From positions 1 to 56,758 of the forward strand of contig NZ_JAPHPW010000026.1 of the NCBI RefSeq assembly GCF_026241515.1: a stretch of DNA of 56,758 nucleotides. Reading direction: 5' to 3'. Positions 50,502 to 56,758 of this stretch are shown one piece after another (the stretch's first letter is position 1; each line of letters begins with the position of its first letter). The position numbers were made by a program, and so were the translations under genes. Source of the stretch: Vibrio sp. 14G-20. GTDB lineage: Bacteria; Pseudomonadota; Gammaproteobacteria; Enterobacterales; Vibrionaceae. Below the pieces are notes generated by a model that worked only from the letters and a program-made list of their open reading frames with translations, had not been told where the DNA came from and ran no database searches.

Positions 50502-52494
50502 CATCAGGTAAGTCGATCGGGTCGTTATAAGCATCGATGATGCAGTTTCGGCCGTTGCTTTTAGCTTGATAGAGTGCTTGGTCAAGCACTGAATACAGGT
50601 CATCAAAGTCACTTAATGCGTTTGAGGTTGCTAGATAAGCAAAGCTCGCGGTTACATTAAGTGACTTTTTGCTTTCAGATAAGAAGACAGTGCTTGAAAT
50701 AGCGTAGTGCAATTCTTCAACGCGTTCTCGTACCTCTGATGGTTTGGTATCGGTTAGCATTATGACAAACTCTTCACCGCCTAAGCGACCAAACAATTCA
50801 CCCTTCATTAAGTGCTTTCTAATTTGCTTACTAATATGGACCAGAGCTCGATCTCCAGTAGGATGACCATGTTCATCATTAATCTTCTTAAACTTATCTA
50901 GATCGAACAACACAAGCACATGCCGTTGTTCCGTCTCTTTACAGCGTTTCACTCTTTTGATTCTTCGAATTATCTCAGTCCGGCTATATGCGTTCGTTAA
51001 GCCATCAATTGCTGCTTTTGCACGAACTGTTTTGTTTACCAATACCGTAAAGCTTGCAGCGCAAATCAATAGAATGACAACGATGTTGTACATCCACCTT
51101 TGATGTTCCATTTTTTCAATTTGAACACGGTCGAGTTTCGCCTGATGTGTCAGGAAAGAGTTTTCAAGTTCTTGTTCATATTTGGCGTGAGTTAGGCCGA
51201 GCGCTTCGAGTGCGAGTCGATTGTCAATGTCTCTAGCTTCCATTTGTATTGACGAGTATTGCTGGTAGAAATAGAAAGCTTGTTGGTAATCGCTGAGTGA
51301 TTGATGAATATCAGAAAGCTGCAAGAGTGACAGGGCGATGTATTTACGCCTTGTTACTTGTTCCGATAATTCTAATGCTTGTTGGCCATAGTTGAGCGCT
51401 TCTGTTAGCAATTTCTGTTCTTCGAACATATCGCTGATCGCCAAGTAAGCATTGATGCGAATGACATCATTGCTCAGTTCGCTCGAAGCTGAAAGAGACT
51501 CGACTAAGTAGGTTCTCGCCGAATCATAGTCTTTCGTTTGAGTGTACGCTTTTCCTAAGCCAAGACTTGTTAGTGCGATACCATAATTATGCGACGATGA
51601 GATCAGCAGTGTTCTTGCTGTCTGAAAATTGTCAATTGCTAGATCACTTTGCTCTTGATTAAGGTAGAGATCTGCAAGGCTGTGATGTACTTGTGCTTTC
51701 ATTAAATCTGAAGCGTTCGCTCTGAGAATGAGTGCTTCCTCTAGATACTCCGCTGATTTTTCATATTGCTCTAATTCTTTGAGTAAATTACCCACATCGT
51801 TATAAATCCCTGAAATATCATGCCCTTGTGGGAACACGTTTATCAGTGATAAGTAAGTGTCTAATGCTGATTGATAGTCACTGCGGAAATGGTGATTGTT
51901 TGCGATGACTCGATAAGTCCCGAACTTTGGTAATACGGGGTCAGCGATGTCATGTAAATCTGACTGAAGTGCAGAGCAGTAATAGTTCGCTTGATGGTAT
52001 TTAGCTTGTTCGTTAAGCGATCGGCATAGTTGGTACTTTAGTAACGCTTTTCCAGTCAAATCACTGCGAGATTGCATTTTCGCCAAAAGTGCTAAAAAAC
52101 CTTGTTGCGCTTCCTTATATTGGCCTTTACCGTCTTTCATCAGAGCAGAAATAAACGCGGTTTCTATCGCTTGGTAGTCACTGTCGTTTGAAGCGATTCC
52201 GTAGAACGGTTGATCTCGGTGGCTCATGTATTGATACAGAAGAGATGCAAGGTAAAGCTTGTCTCCGTAAACTGTTGAGCCGACATAGCGTGTTTGCAGC
52301 ATGTTTAATGCGCGCTCAGGGGAGTGGTTTAAAGTAGAGAGATAAAGCGCGTTCCAATCGGCATTTGGAGTAGCATTGACGTCTAACTTGGAGGCATAGA
52401 TTGATGAATTGTGGTCACGATCTAACGTTGATAATTGGCTGTAAGAATTAAAACTAATGAGAAGCAGAAAGGTAATAAAAACGGAGTGGATCAC
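50461..52494 (-). CDS. TPR-repeat diguanylate cyclase
   Basis: A 677-residue protein. Signal peptide (1-20), a periplasmic TPR array (about 125-460, with repeats such as LLKELEQYEKSAEYLEEALILR), one transmembrane helix (about 468-487), then a cytoplasmic GGDEF domain with GGEEF at 572-576, LFDLDKFKKIND before it, and no canonical RxxD inhibitory site (Met563 and Glu566 there). It should synthesise cyclic-di-GMP in response to a periplasmic protein or stress cue. The gene ends inside queC. Start: ATG at 52494. Confidence 0.92.
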   Translation of the reverse strand: MIHSVFITFLLLISFNSYSQLSTLDRDHNSSIYASKLDVNATPNADWNALYLSTLNHSPERALNMLQTRYVGSTVYGDKLYLASLLYQYMSHRDQPFYGIASNDSDYQAIETAFISALMKDGKGQYKEAQQGFLALLAKMQSRSDLTGKALLKYQLCRSLNEQAKYHQANYYCSALQSDLHDIADPVLPKFGTYRVIANNHHFRSDYQSALDTYLSLINVFPQGHDISGIYNDVGNLLKELEQYEKSAEYLEEALILRANASDLMKAQVHHSLADLYLNQEQSDLAIDNFQTARTLLISSSHNYGIALTSLGLGKAYTQTKDYDSARTYLVESLSASSELSNDVIRINAYLAISDMFEEQKLLTEALNYGQQALELSEQVTRRKYIALSLLQLSDIHQSLSDYQQAFYFYQQYSSIQMEARDIDNRLALEALGLTHAKYEQELENSFLTHQAKLDRVQIEKMEHQRWMYNIVVILLICAASFTVLVNKTVRAKAAIDGLTNAYSRTEIIRRIKRVKRCKETEQRHVLVLFDLDKFKKINDEHGHPTGDRALVHISKQIRKHLMKGELFGRLGGEEFVIMLTDTKPSEVRERVEELHYAISSTVFLSESKKSLNVTASFAYLATSNALSDFDDLYSVLDQALYQAKSNGRNCIIDAYNDPIDLPDVIYSRSVCEPTPP

Positions 52495-52619
52495 GAGAGA
52501 CTATCAATCAGATAAAGAACGATATTCTATTATTAATTTGACATTGCTTCAAATTTTGAATGATGTGGCTATGAGGTTATGCGAGGTAGGTCTCTTATTT
52601 GTTGATATTAATCAGAGGT

Positions 52620-52650
52620 ATATCGGTCGCACGATTCGCACGACCGATAT
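52620..52650 (-). other. Strong hairpin after the DUF2750 gene
   Basis: Perfect 10-bp arms ATATCGGTCG (52620-52629) / CGACCGATAT (52641-52650), with inner direct TCGTGCGA repeats on the minus strand. No T run, so it is not a standard terminator. Confidence 0.5.
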
Positions 52651-52656
52651 CGGAAA

Positions 52657-53007
52657 TTAGATGTATAATTTCGCTAGGTCAGAAGGCTCAAGTTCTTTGC
52701 CTTCTAAAGTTGCATTCCAGTTAGTACCAACAAGAACGCCGTCTTCAGCAAGAGTCAGTAACCAATCTTCTACAAAGATATCTAGTGGAATTTCTAATAC
52801 TTCGAAGTCAGCCCACTCTTCAACGTTGTGAGTTTGAGCATCTTCTTTTGAAGACCAAAATGGCATCACTTCACTGTTTTCGAATTCACTTGAGTCACAT
52901 GCTAGCCAACCTTCTTCATTGCGAAGGCCCCATACCAGTTTAGTTTCTTGTGTTTCAGAAACGAAAAGTTCTAGATTTGCTTGAGTATCAGCTGTTAGTT
53001 TGCTCAT
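52657..53007 (-). CDS. DUF2750 protein
   Basis: A 116-residue acidic protein without membrane segments. It matches the DUF2750 pattern (VWGLRNEEGWLACDSSEFENSEVMPFWSSKEDAQ, then LEIPLDIFVEDWLLTLAEDGVLVGTNWN). Function unknown. Single gene; its ATG at 53007 is preceded by AGAGAATTAATCC. A strong hairpin lies immediately after its stop. Confidence 0.85.
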   Translation of the reverse strand: MSKLTADTQANLELFVSETQETKLVWGLRNEEGWLACDSSEFENSEVMPFWSSKEDAQTHNVEEWADFEVLEIPLDIFVEDWLLTLAEDGVLVGTNWNATLEGKELEPSDLAKLYI

Positions 53008-53084
53008 GGATTAATTCTCTATGTTGATAACGGGGCAAGATTAACATTATAGACGGCTTAGGTACATGCTATTCAAGGAATTAT

Positions 53085-53128
53085 CACCATACTGAAACGT
53101 CAACTTAAGATAGCGATTCAGTATGGTG
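53085..53128 (-). other. Inverted repeat after the OmpA-like gene
   Basis: Perfect 12-bp arms CACCATACTGAA (53085-53096) / TTCAGTATGGTG (53117-53128) with a 20-nt loop, just 3' of the OmpA-like gene on the minus strand and without a T run. Confidence 0.5.
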
Positions 53129-53143
53129 AAAGTAGTGTACAAG

Positions 53144-53761
53144 CTACTTTTTGATTTTGGTGAAAATGTGCCACTCTTCTTTAATGTTACCTTTAAATCC
53201 TGCAACAGAAGCGACAACCTTCCGATGTAATGCGTGATTGATTTGGGTGTCATCACTACTAAAATCAGAATCACCGTGACCGACGATATTCACTCTCGAC
53301 GGTTGAATGCCATTGCTGATAAGTGCGCGCCTTACGTGTGATGCTCGGTCTTTTGACAGCTTTAAATTATGTTCAGCATTACCCACTTTACTCGCGTAGC
53401 CTTGTAATTCAATCGTCGTGCCCTCGTAACGCTTCAAAAATGCGGCCATTTGGCGTATCTGACTAAGAAAGGCAGGGTTAATTTCTGTAGAGTTATTGGC
53501 GAAGAGTATATGAAGCTCTCTTTTCTCTGATGACTCGAAATATGAACCACAACCGTCGTTATCGATCTCAGCACCAATTTGTGTGTCGGGACATAAATCT
53601 CGCGCGTTGATTACACCGTCATTGTCATCATCTTGAAGGTCGTAAATTTGAGTAACAGGTGGAAGGGCACGATATTCAAATTCGTCCTCGTTGTTTTCAG
53701 CTAAAGCATTGGCAGATACAACCATGAAGCAAAGCGATAATACGGTGTTGGTAAGCTTCAT
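53144..53761 (-). CDS. OmpA-family outer membrane protein (peptidoglycan-binding)
   Basis: A 205-residue exported protein: signal peptide (1-21, ANALA), a calcium-binding thrombospondin-3-like segment (LQDDDNDGVINARDLCPDT, about 42-60), and a C-terminal OmpA/Pal domain (about 80-190, with ELQGYASKVGNAEHNLKLSKDRASHVRRAL). It likely attaches to peptidoglycan. Its ATG overlaps the stop of the upstream channel gene by one base (TAATG), so the two are co-expressed as part of an adhesin-secretion locus. Confidence 0.9.
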   Translation of the reverse strand: MKLTNTVLSLCFMVVSANALAENNEDEFEYRALPPVTQIYDLQDDDNDGVINARDLCPDTQIGAEIDNDGCGSYFESSEKRELHILFANNSTEINPAFLSQIRQMAAFLKRYEGTTIELQGYASKVGNAEHNLKLSKDRASHVRRALISNGIQPSRVNIVGHGDSDFSSDDTQINHALHRKVVASVAGFKGNIKEEWHIFTKIKK

Positions 53762-55068
53762 TAATATTCCACCTTTTCATTCCATTCTTCTGGGATCTCA
53801 ACTCGTAAACCGATGAGTAGGTTACCAGTTGCGTTCATTACGCGATATTTTGCGTATTGCTCGTCATATTTAGCATCTAAATAGCCTTTACGAGCTTCGA
53901 ATAATTCATTCTCGGTGTTAAGCAAGTCGAGAAGGGTACGTTTACCGATGCGGTACTGTTTCTCATATGAGATAACCGTGTCTGATGCCGAGTCTACGTG
54001 GTCAGATAGGAACTCTTTCTGCTGAACCGTTAAATCAAGTGCGCTCCATGAAAGACGTAGACTCTCTTCTACGTTGCGGTAAGTGCTTTCACGAAGATCT
54101 TTGGCTTTGTTGAGTTGGTAGGCTGCACTTTCCGCGCGGTCTTGATCCGAACCACCGTTGTAAAGGTTGTATCTTAAACGAACCATAGCAGAAAACTCAT
54201 CGCTGCTGCCTTCTGTACCACCGGCGTCATCACGCCAAGTTTGTGCGGCTTCAAAAGAAACAGTTGGGTAGTTGGTACTTTTAGATTGTTTGTATTGGAA
54301 CTTCGCTGAGTCAACATCGGCTTGTGCAATCTTGATGACTGGATGCTGGTTAAAGGCTTTTGCCAACGCACCATCAACCGTGTAAGGAATTGCGCCAGCA
54401 TCTGCGCGAGGGAAAGTTAAACCTAAAGGAGATTGACCTACAAGTCTTTTAAATTGTGTATGCGTATCAAAAAGGTTGTTTTGAGCCGCGAGTAGGTTGC
54501 CGTGCGCTTTCGCAATACGAGCTTCTACCTGTGACATGTCCGCCGTCGAACCAATACCTGACTCAACACGTTTACGAATATCGCTATATATCTCTTTGTG
54601 CGTGGCTAGGTTGTTTTCAGACAGGGAAAGCACTTCATAGGCTTTCACTGCGTCAAGATAAACTTTTGTGACTTCTAAAGCGATGTCTTGCGCGTTAGAT
54701 AGTAGTTGATAGCGTACAGACTCTGCATCTGCGGCAGTGCGGTCGATGTCATTTGATGTATTAGCACCATCCCATATCAACTGGGTCAACGTGATCGTTG
54801 CTTCTTTTCTAGTCAGATCTGTTGTGTCTTGGTTTGTAGCAAGATCAGTATGTTCGTAACCAATGCCACCATCTAAGTCTATACTTGGTCGATAAGCACC
54901 ACCAGAAGCATCGTTAAGATAACGCTTACTGATATATTCATTATAAGCACTTTTGATTTCAGGGTTGCTTTCCAACGTAAAAGCAACAGCTTGCTCAAGA
55001 GTTTGTGCAGCAGCAGGAAAGGTCAGTGCTACAGCTAGTCCTACGGTCGTCGTTTGAATCCTATTCAA
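53761..55068 (-). CDS. TolC-family type I secretion outer membrane channel
   Basis: A 435-residue outer-membrane channel with signal peptide (MNRIQTTTVGLAVALTFPAAAQ) and two helical-repeat halves of the OEP family. It is adjacent to, and divergent from, the start of a giant adhesin gene, so it is the probable exit channel of its type I secretion system. The start is taken as TTG at 55068 because GGAGAG lies 7 nt before it; a TTG at 55083 would add five residues. Its inner-membrane ATPase and adaptor genes are not in this window. Confidence 0.9.
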   Translation of the reverse strand: MNRIQTTTVGLAVALTFPAAAQTLEQAVAFTLESNPEIKSAYNEYISKRYLNDASGGAYRPSIDLDGGIGYEHTDLATNQDTTDLTRKEATITLTQLIWDGANTSNDIDRTAADAESVRYQLLSNAQDIALEVTKVYLDAVKAYEVLSLSENNLATHKEIYSDIRKRVESGIGSTADMSQVEARIAKAHGNLLAAQNNLFDTHTQFKRLVGQSPLGLTFPRADAGAIPYTVDGALAKAFNQHPVIKIAQADVDSAKFQYKQSKSTNYPTVSFEAAQTWRDDAGGTEGSSDEFSAMVRLRYNLYNGGSDQDRAESAAYQLNKAKDLRESTYRNVEESLRLSWSALDLTVQQKEFLSDHVDSASDTVISYEKQYRIGKRTLLDLLNTENELFEARKGYLDAKYDEQYAKYRVMNATGNLLIGLRVEIPEEWNEKVEY

Positions 55069-55083
55069 TTTGCATCTCTCCAA

Positions 55084-55470
55084 AATGAGTCACACCCGAA
55101 TCTTAATTTTGCACGATAATATACAAAATTCAGATGAACCGCCAAAAAAATTACGATCGCTACAACTGGCGCTCATAAATGGTTGTAAAGTTGTTAACCG
55201 ATCGCTGTGCGTATTATGATGTTTTGATGCACTTAGAATACCTATTAATATGTCAATTATTTTCCTTTAGCACAATAACTTATATCAAATTTAGAGGTGC
55301 TTTGAGTATTGGTATGTGTGACCATTGTCATCATGGTGTATACGGCCTTGTTAAAATATGCATTCATAACTATGAATTATATAGTGTTAGGTGTTATATT
55401 TTATCTAATATTATAAATACAATGTCACTATTTTGACGTTTTGATTGAGAAATGGGTTTTAGGGGTTTAT
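55084..55470. promoter_or_regulatory. AT-rich divergent promoter region
   Basis: A 387-bp strongly AT-rich gap, the usual makeup of a silencer-bound adhesin promoter. An 85-codon frame within it (55179-55436) has no ribosome site and is not called. Confidence 0.45.
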
Positions 55471-56758
55471 ATGGATATGACAGTATTGAATGCGAGCGGT
55501 GTATTAGCACTTGGTCAACGCATTGTTGTTTCAGTAGATGGTACAATTAAAGTCCTAGAAGACGGCCAACCATTGCAAGCGGGGGATGTCATTCTTGAAT
55601 CCCAAAGCGAAAACTCTGAGTCTCCAATTTCAGTCAAGCGTTTTTCGCCTGAAGATGGCGGTGAAGTAGAACTAGACCAAGACATTGCAAATATCTTTGC
55701 GGCTTTAGAAGAAGGTCAAGATCCGACGGAACTCGGAGAAGAGTTTGCAACAGCCGCCGGTGAAAGTGGTTCAAGCTTAGTGAGTAGCGGGACCATTGAG
55801 CGCGACGGTGAAGAAACTATTCCAGGCACTGAATTTGTAACGACGGGCTTTGAAGCGCTGGGTATGTCTCGCACCCAAAGCCTGAGTCTTCTTGATGCTT
55901 TTCGTTCGGATAACCTAGGCACAGACAGCGAGACCATAGGTGACACAACGGCTCCAGATGCGCCAACACTGACACTTGATACGGACTCTGGCTCAGCGGC
56001 GGATGACTTCTTAACCAACGACGGCAGCTTCACAGTCGGCGGCACAGAAGAGGGTGCGACAGTCGAATACCTCGTTGACGGAAACTGGACGACAACCGCA
56101 CCAGTGCCAACGGAAGGTGATAACACGATCACCGTTCGTCAAACCGACGCAGCGGGTAATACATCAGGCAGCAGCGAGCTGACGTTCACTCTAGACACAA
56201 CAGCTCCAGATGCGCCAACACTGACACTGGATACGGACTCTGGCTCAGCAGCGGATGACTTCTTAACCAACGATGGCAGCTTCGCAGTCGGCGGCACCGA
56301 AGAGGGTGCGACAGTCGAATACCTCGTTGACGGAAACTGGACGACAACCGCACCCGTACCAACGGAAGGTGACAACACGATCACCGTTCGTCAAACCGAC
56401 GCAGCGGGTAATACATCAGGCAGCAGCGAGCTGACGTTCACTCTAGACACAACAGCGCCAGATGCGCCAACACTGACACTGGATACGGACTCTGGCTCAG
56501 CGGCGGATGACTTCTTAACCAACGACGGCAGCTTCACAGTCGGCGGCACCGAAGAGGGTGCGACAGTCGAATACCTCGTTGACGGAAACTGGACGACAAC
56601 CGCACCCGTACCAACGGAAGGTGACAACACGATCACCGTTCGTCAAACCGACGCAGCGGGTAATATATCAGGCAGCAGCGAGCTGACGTTCACTCTAGAC
56701 ACAACGGCGGCAAGCCAAGATGATGGCTTGAACAGCATCGTGTTCGACGATGACTTGG
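55471..56758 (+). CDS. LapA-like giant adhesin, N-terminal part (runs off the window)
   Basis: An open frame of 429 codons with no stop to the end of the window. It begins MDMTVLNASGVLALGQRIVVSVDG, the LapA retention-module type. A TAAG site sits at residues 94-97, the kind cut by the periplasmic protease LapG. Three nearly identical 84-residue Ig-like repeats follow from residue 163. The AGGGG ribosome site lies 6 nt before ATG 55471. It is expected to be secreted by a type I system whose TolC-like channel is divergent, and to end in RTX-type repeats (not visible here). Confidence 0.88.
   Translation, partial: MDMTVLNASGVLALGQRIVVSVDGTIKVLEDGQPLQAGDVILESQSENSESPISVKRFSPEDGGEVELDQDIANIFAALEEGQDPTELGEEFATAAGESGSSLVSSGTIERDGEETIPGTEFVTTGFEALGMSRTQSLSLLDAFRSDNLGTDSETIGDTTAPDAPTLTLDTDSGSAADDFLTNDGSFTVGGTEEGATVEYLVDGNWTTTAPVPTEGDNTITVRQTDAAGNTSGSSELTFTLDTTAPDAPTLTLDTDSGSAADDFLTNDGSFAVGGTEEGATVEYLVDGNWTTTAPVPTEGDNTITVRQTDAAGNTSGSSELTFTLDTTAPDAPTLTLDTDSGSAADDFLTNDGSFTVGGTEEGATVEYLVDGNWTTTAPVPTEGDNTITVRQTDAAGNISGSSELTFTLDTTAASQDDGLNSIVFDDDL
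55957..56712 (+). repeat. Three 252-bp tandem repeats in the adhesin gene
   Basis: Units at 55957-56208, 56209-56460 and 56461-56712, each starting GATGCGCCAACACTGAC. By eye copies 1 and 2 differ at about nine bases, nearly all synonymous, and copies 2 and 3 at about four plus the final bases. The three antisense open frames beginning MIVLSPSVG are only by-products of this periodicity. Confidence 0.95.

Noticed and set aside
52457..52660. 67-codon plus-strand frame over the GGDEF gene start
   Set aside because: It overlaps the start of the diguanylate cyclase gene and its promoter and contains the hairpin at 52620-52650.
55179..55436. 85-codon frame in the AT-rich gap upstream of the adhesin
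   Set aside because: No ribosome site and no recognisable family; the gap is the divergent promoter region.
55716..56636. Three antisense open frames (55716-56132, 56139-56384, 56391-56636) with near-identical proteins beginning MIVLSPSVG
   Set aside because: They mirror the 252-bp repeats of the adhesin gene on the opposite strand; there is no ribosome site and the periodicity explains them fully.

Overview
The gene content points to a marine gammaproteobacterium of the genus Vibrio or a close relative. The evidence is the VF530-type DNA-binding protein, the DUF6404- and DUF2750-like proteins, the zwf-pgl-gnd order, a tandem glycine riboswitch in front of an alanine/glycine symporter, and a GntR-controlled prpBC-acnD-prpF-prpE cluster. 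Base composition looks moderate and even. I see no rRNA, tRNA, CRISPR array, prophage or intact insertion sequence. This is core-like chromosome with accessory patches near 46.3-48.0 kb and from 53 kb to the end.

Layout. 0-7.7 kb: small and housekeeping genes (DUF6404-like protein, YdjM-type membrane hydrolase, M32 carboxypeptidase, LysE exporter), then a Na+/alanine-glycine symporter under a tandem glycine riboswitch, a coiled-coil membrane protein and an unannotated 58-residue Cys-rich protein. 7.7-14.8 kb: a second symporter paralogue without a riboswitch, then a TolC-HlyD-permease-permease efflux operon with no ATPase. 15-18.3 kb: a CitA/DcuS-type two-component pair. 18.5-22.4 kb: the oxidative pentose phosphate operon zwf-pgl-gnd, with an FNR-type box and a tandem palindromic element upstream. 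22.4-25.9 kb: an HD-GYP protein, a VF530 protein, a small membrane protein and a TauE/SafE permease. 26-29.3 kb: tripartite tricarboxylate transporter tctCBA, divergent from a 1056-residue membrane sensor (Cache-like, periplasmic-binding and HD-GYP domains). 32.9-34.9 kb: a divergent AraC regulator and MFS exporter. 35.2-44.3 kb: GntR regulator plus prpB, prpC, acnD, prpF and prpE (propionate to pyruvate and succinate by the methylcitrate cycle). 44.4-46.2 kb: two small exported proteins whose upstream regions look homologous, then an acetyltransferase. 46.3-48.9 kb: a MITE-like element, a NUDIX-PAP2 fusion lacking the PAP2 catalytic histidines, and a HAD phosphatase. 49-50.5 kb: queE and queC (7-deazaguanine synthesis). 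50.5-53 kb: a TPR-GGDEF protein overlapping queC tail to tail, and a DUF2750 protein. 53-56.8 kb: an OmpA-like protein and a TolC-type outer-membrane channel, divergent from the start of a giant repetitive adhesin with a LapA-like retention module.

How the parts fit. Three themes recur. The first is uptake and use of small carboxylates and amino acids: symporters, Tct, the CitA-like sensor, the prp cluster and the PBP-like sensor. The second is cyclic-di-GMP: two HD-GYP proteins and one GGDEF protein share the window with an adhesin carrying a TAAG site of the kind cleaved by the c-di-GMP-controlled protease LapG. The third is envelope export: TolC twice, HlyD, OmpA-like, MFS, LysE and TauE. 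I found no plainly new multi-gene system. The most unusual candidates are the NUDIX/pseudo-PAP2 fusion, the substrate-binding/HD-GYP sensor with a large insertion, the ATPase-less efflux operon and several uncharacterised palindromic or hairpin control elements.
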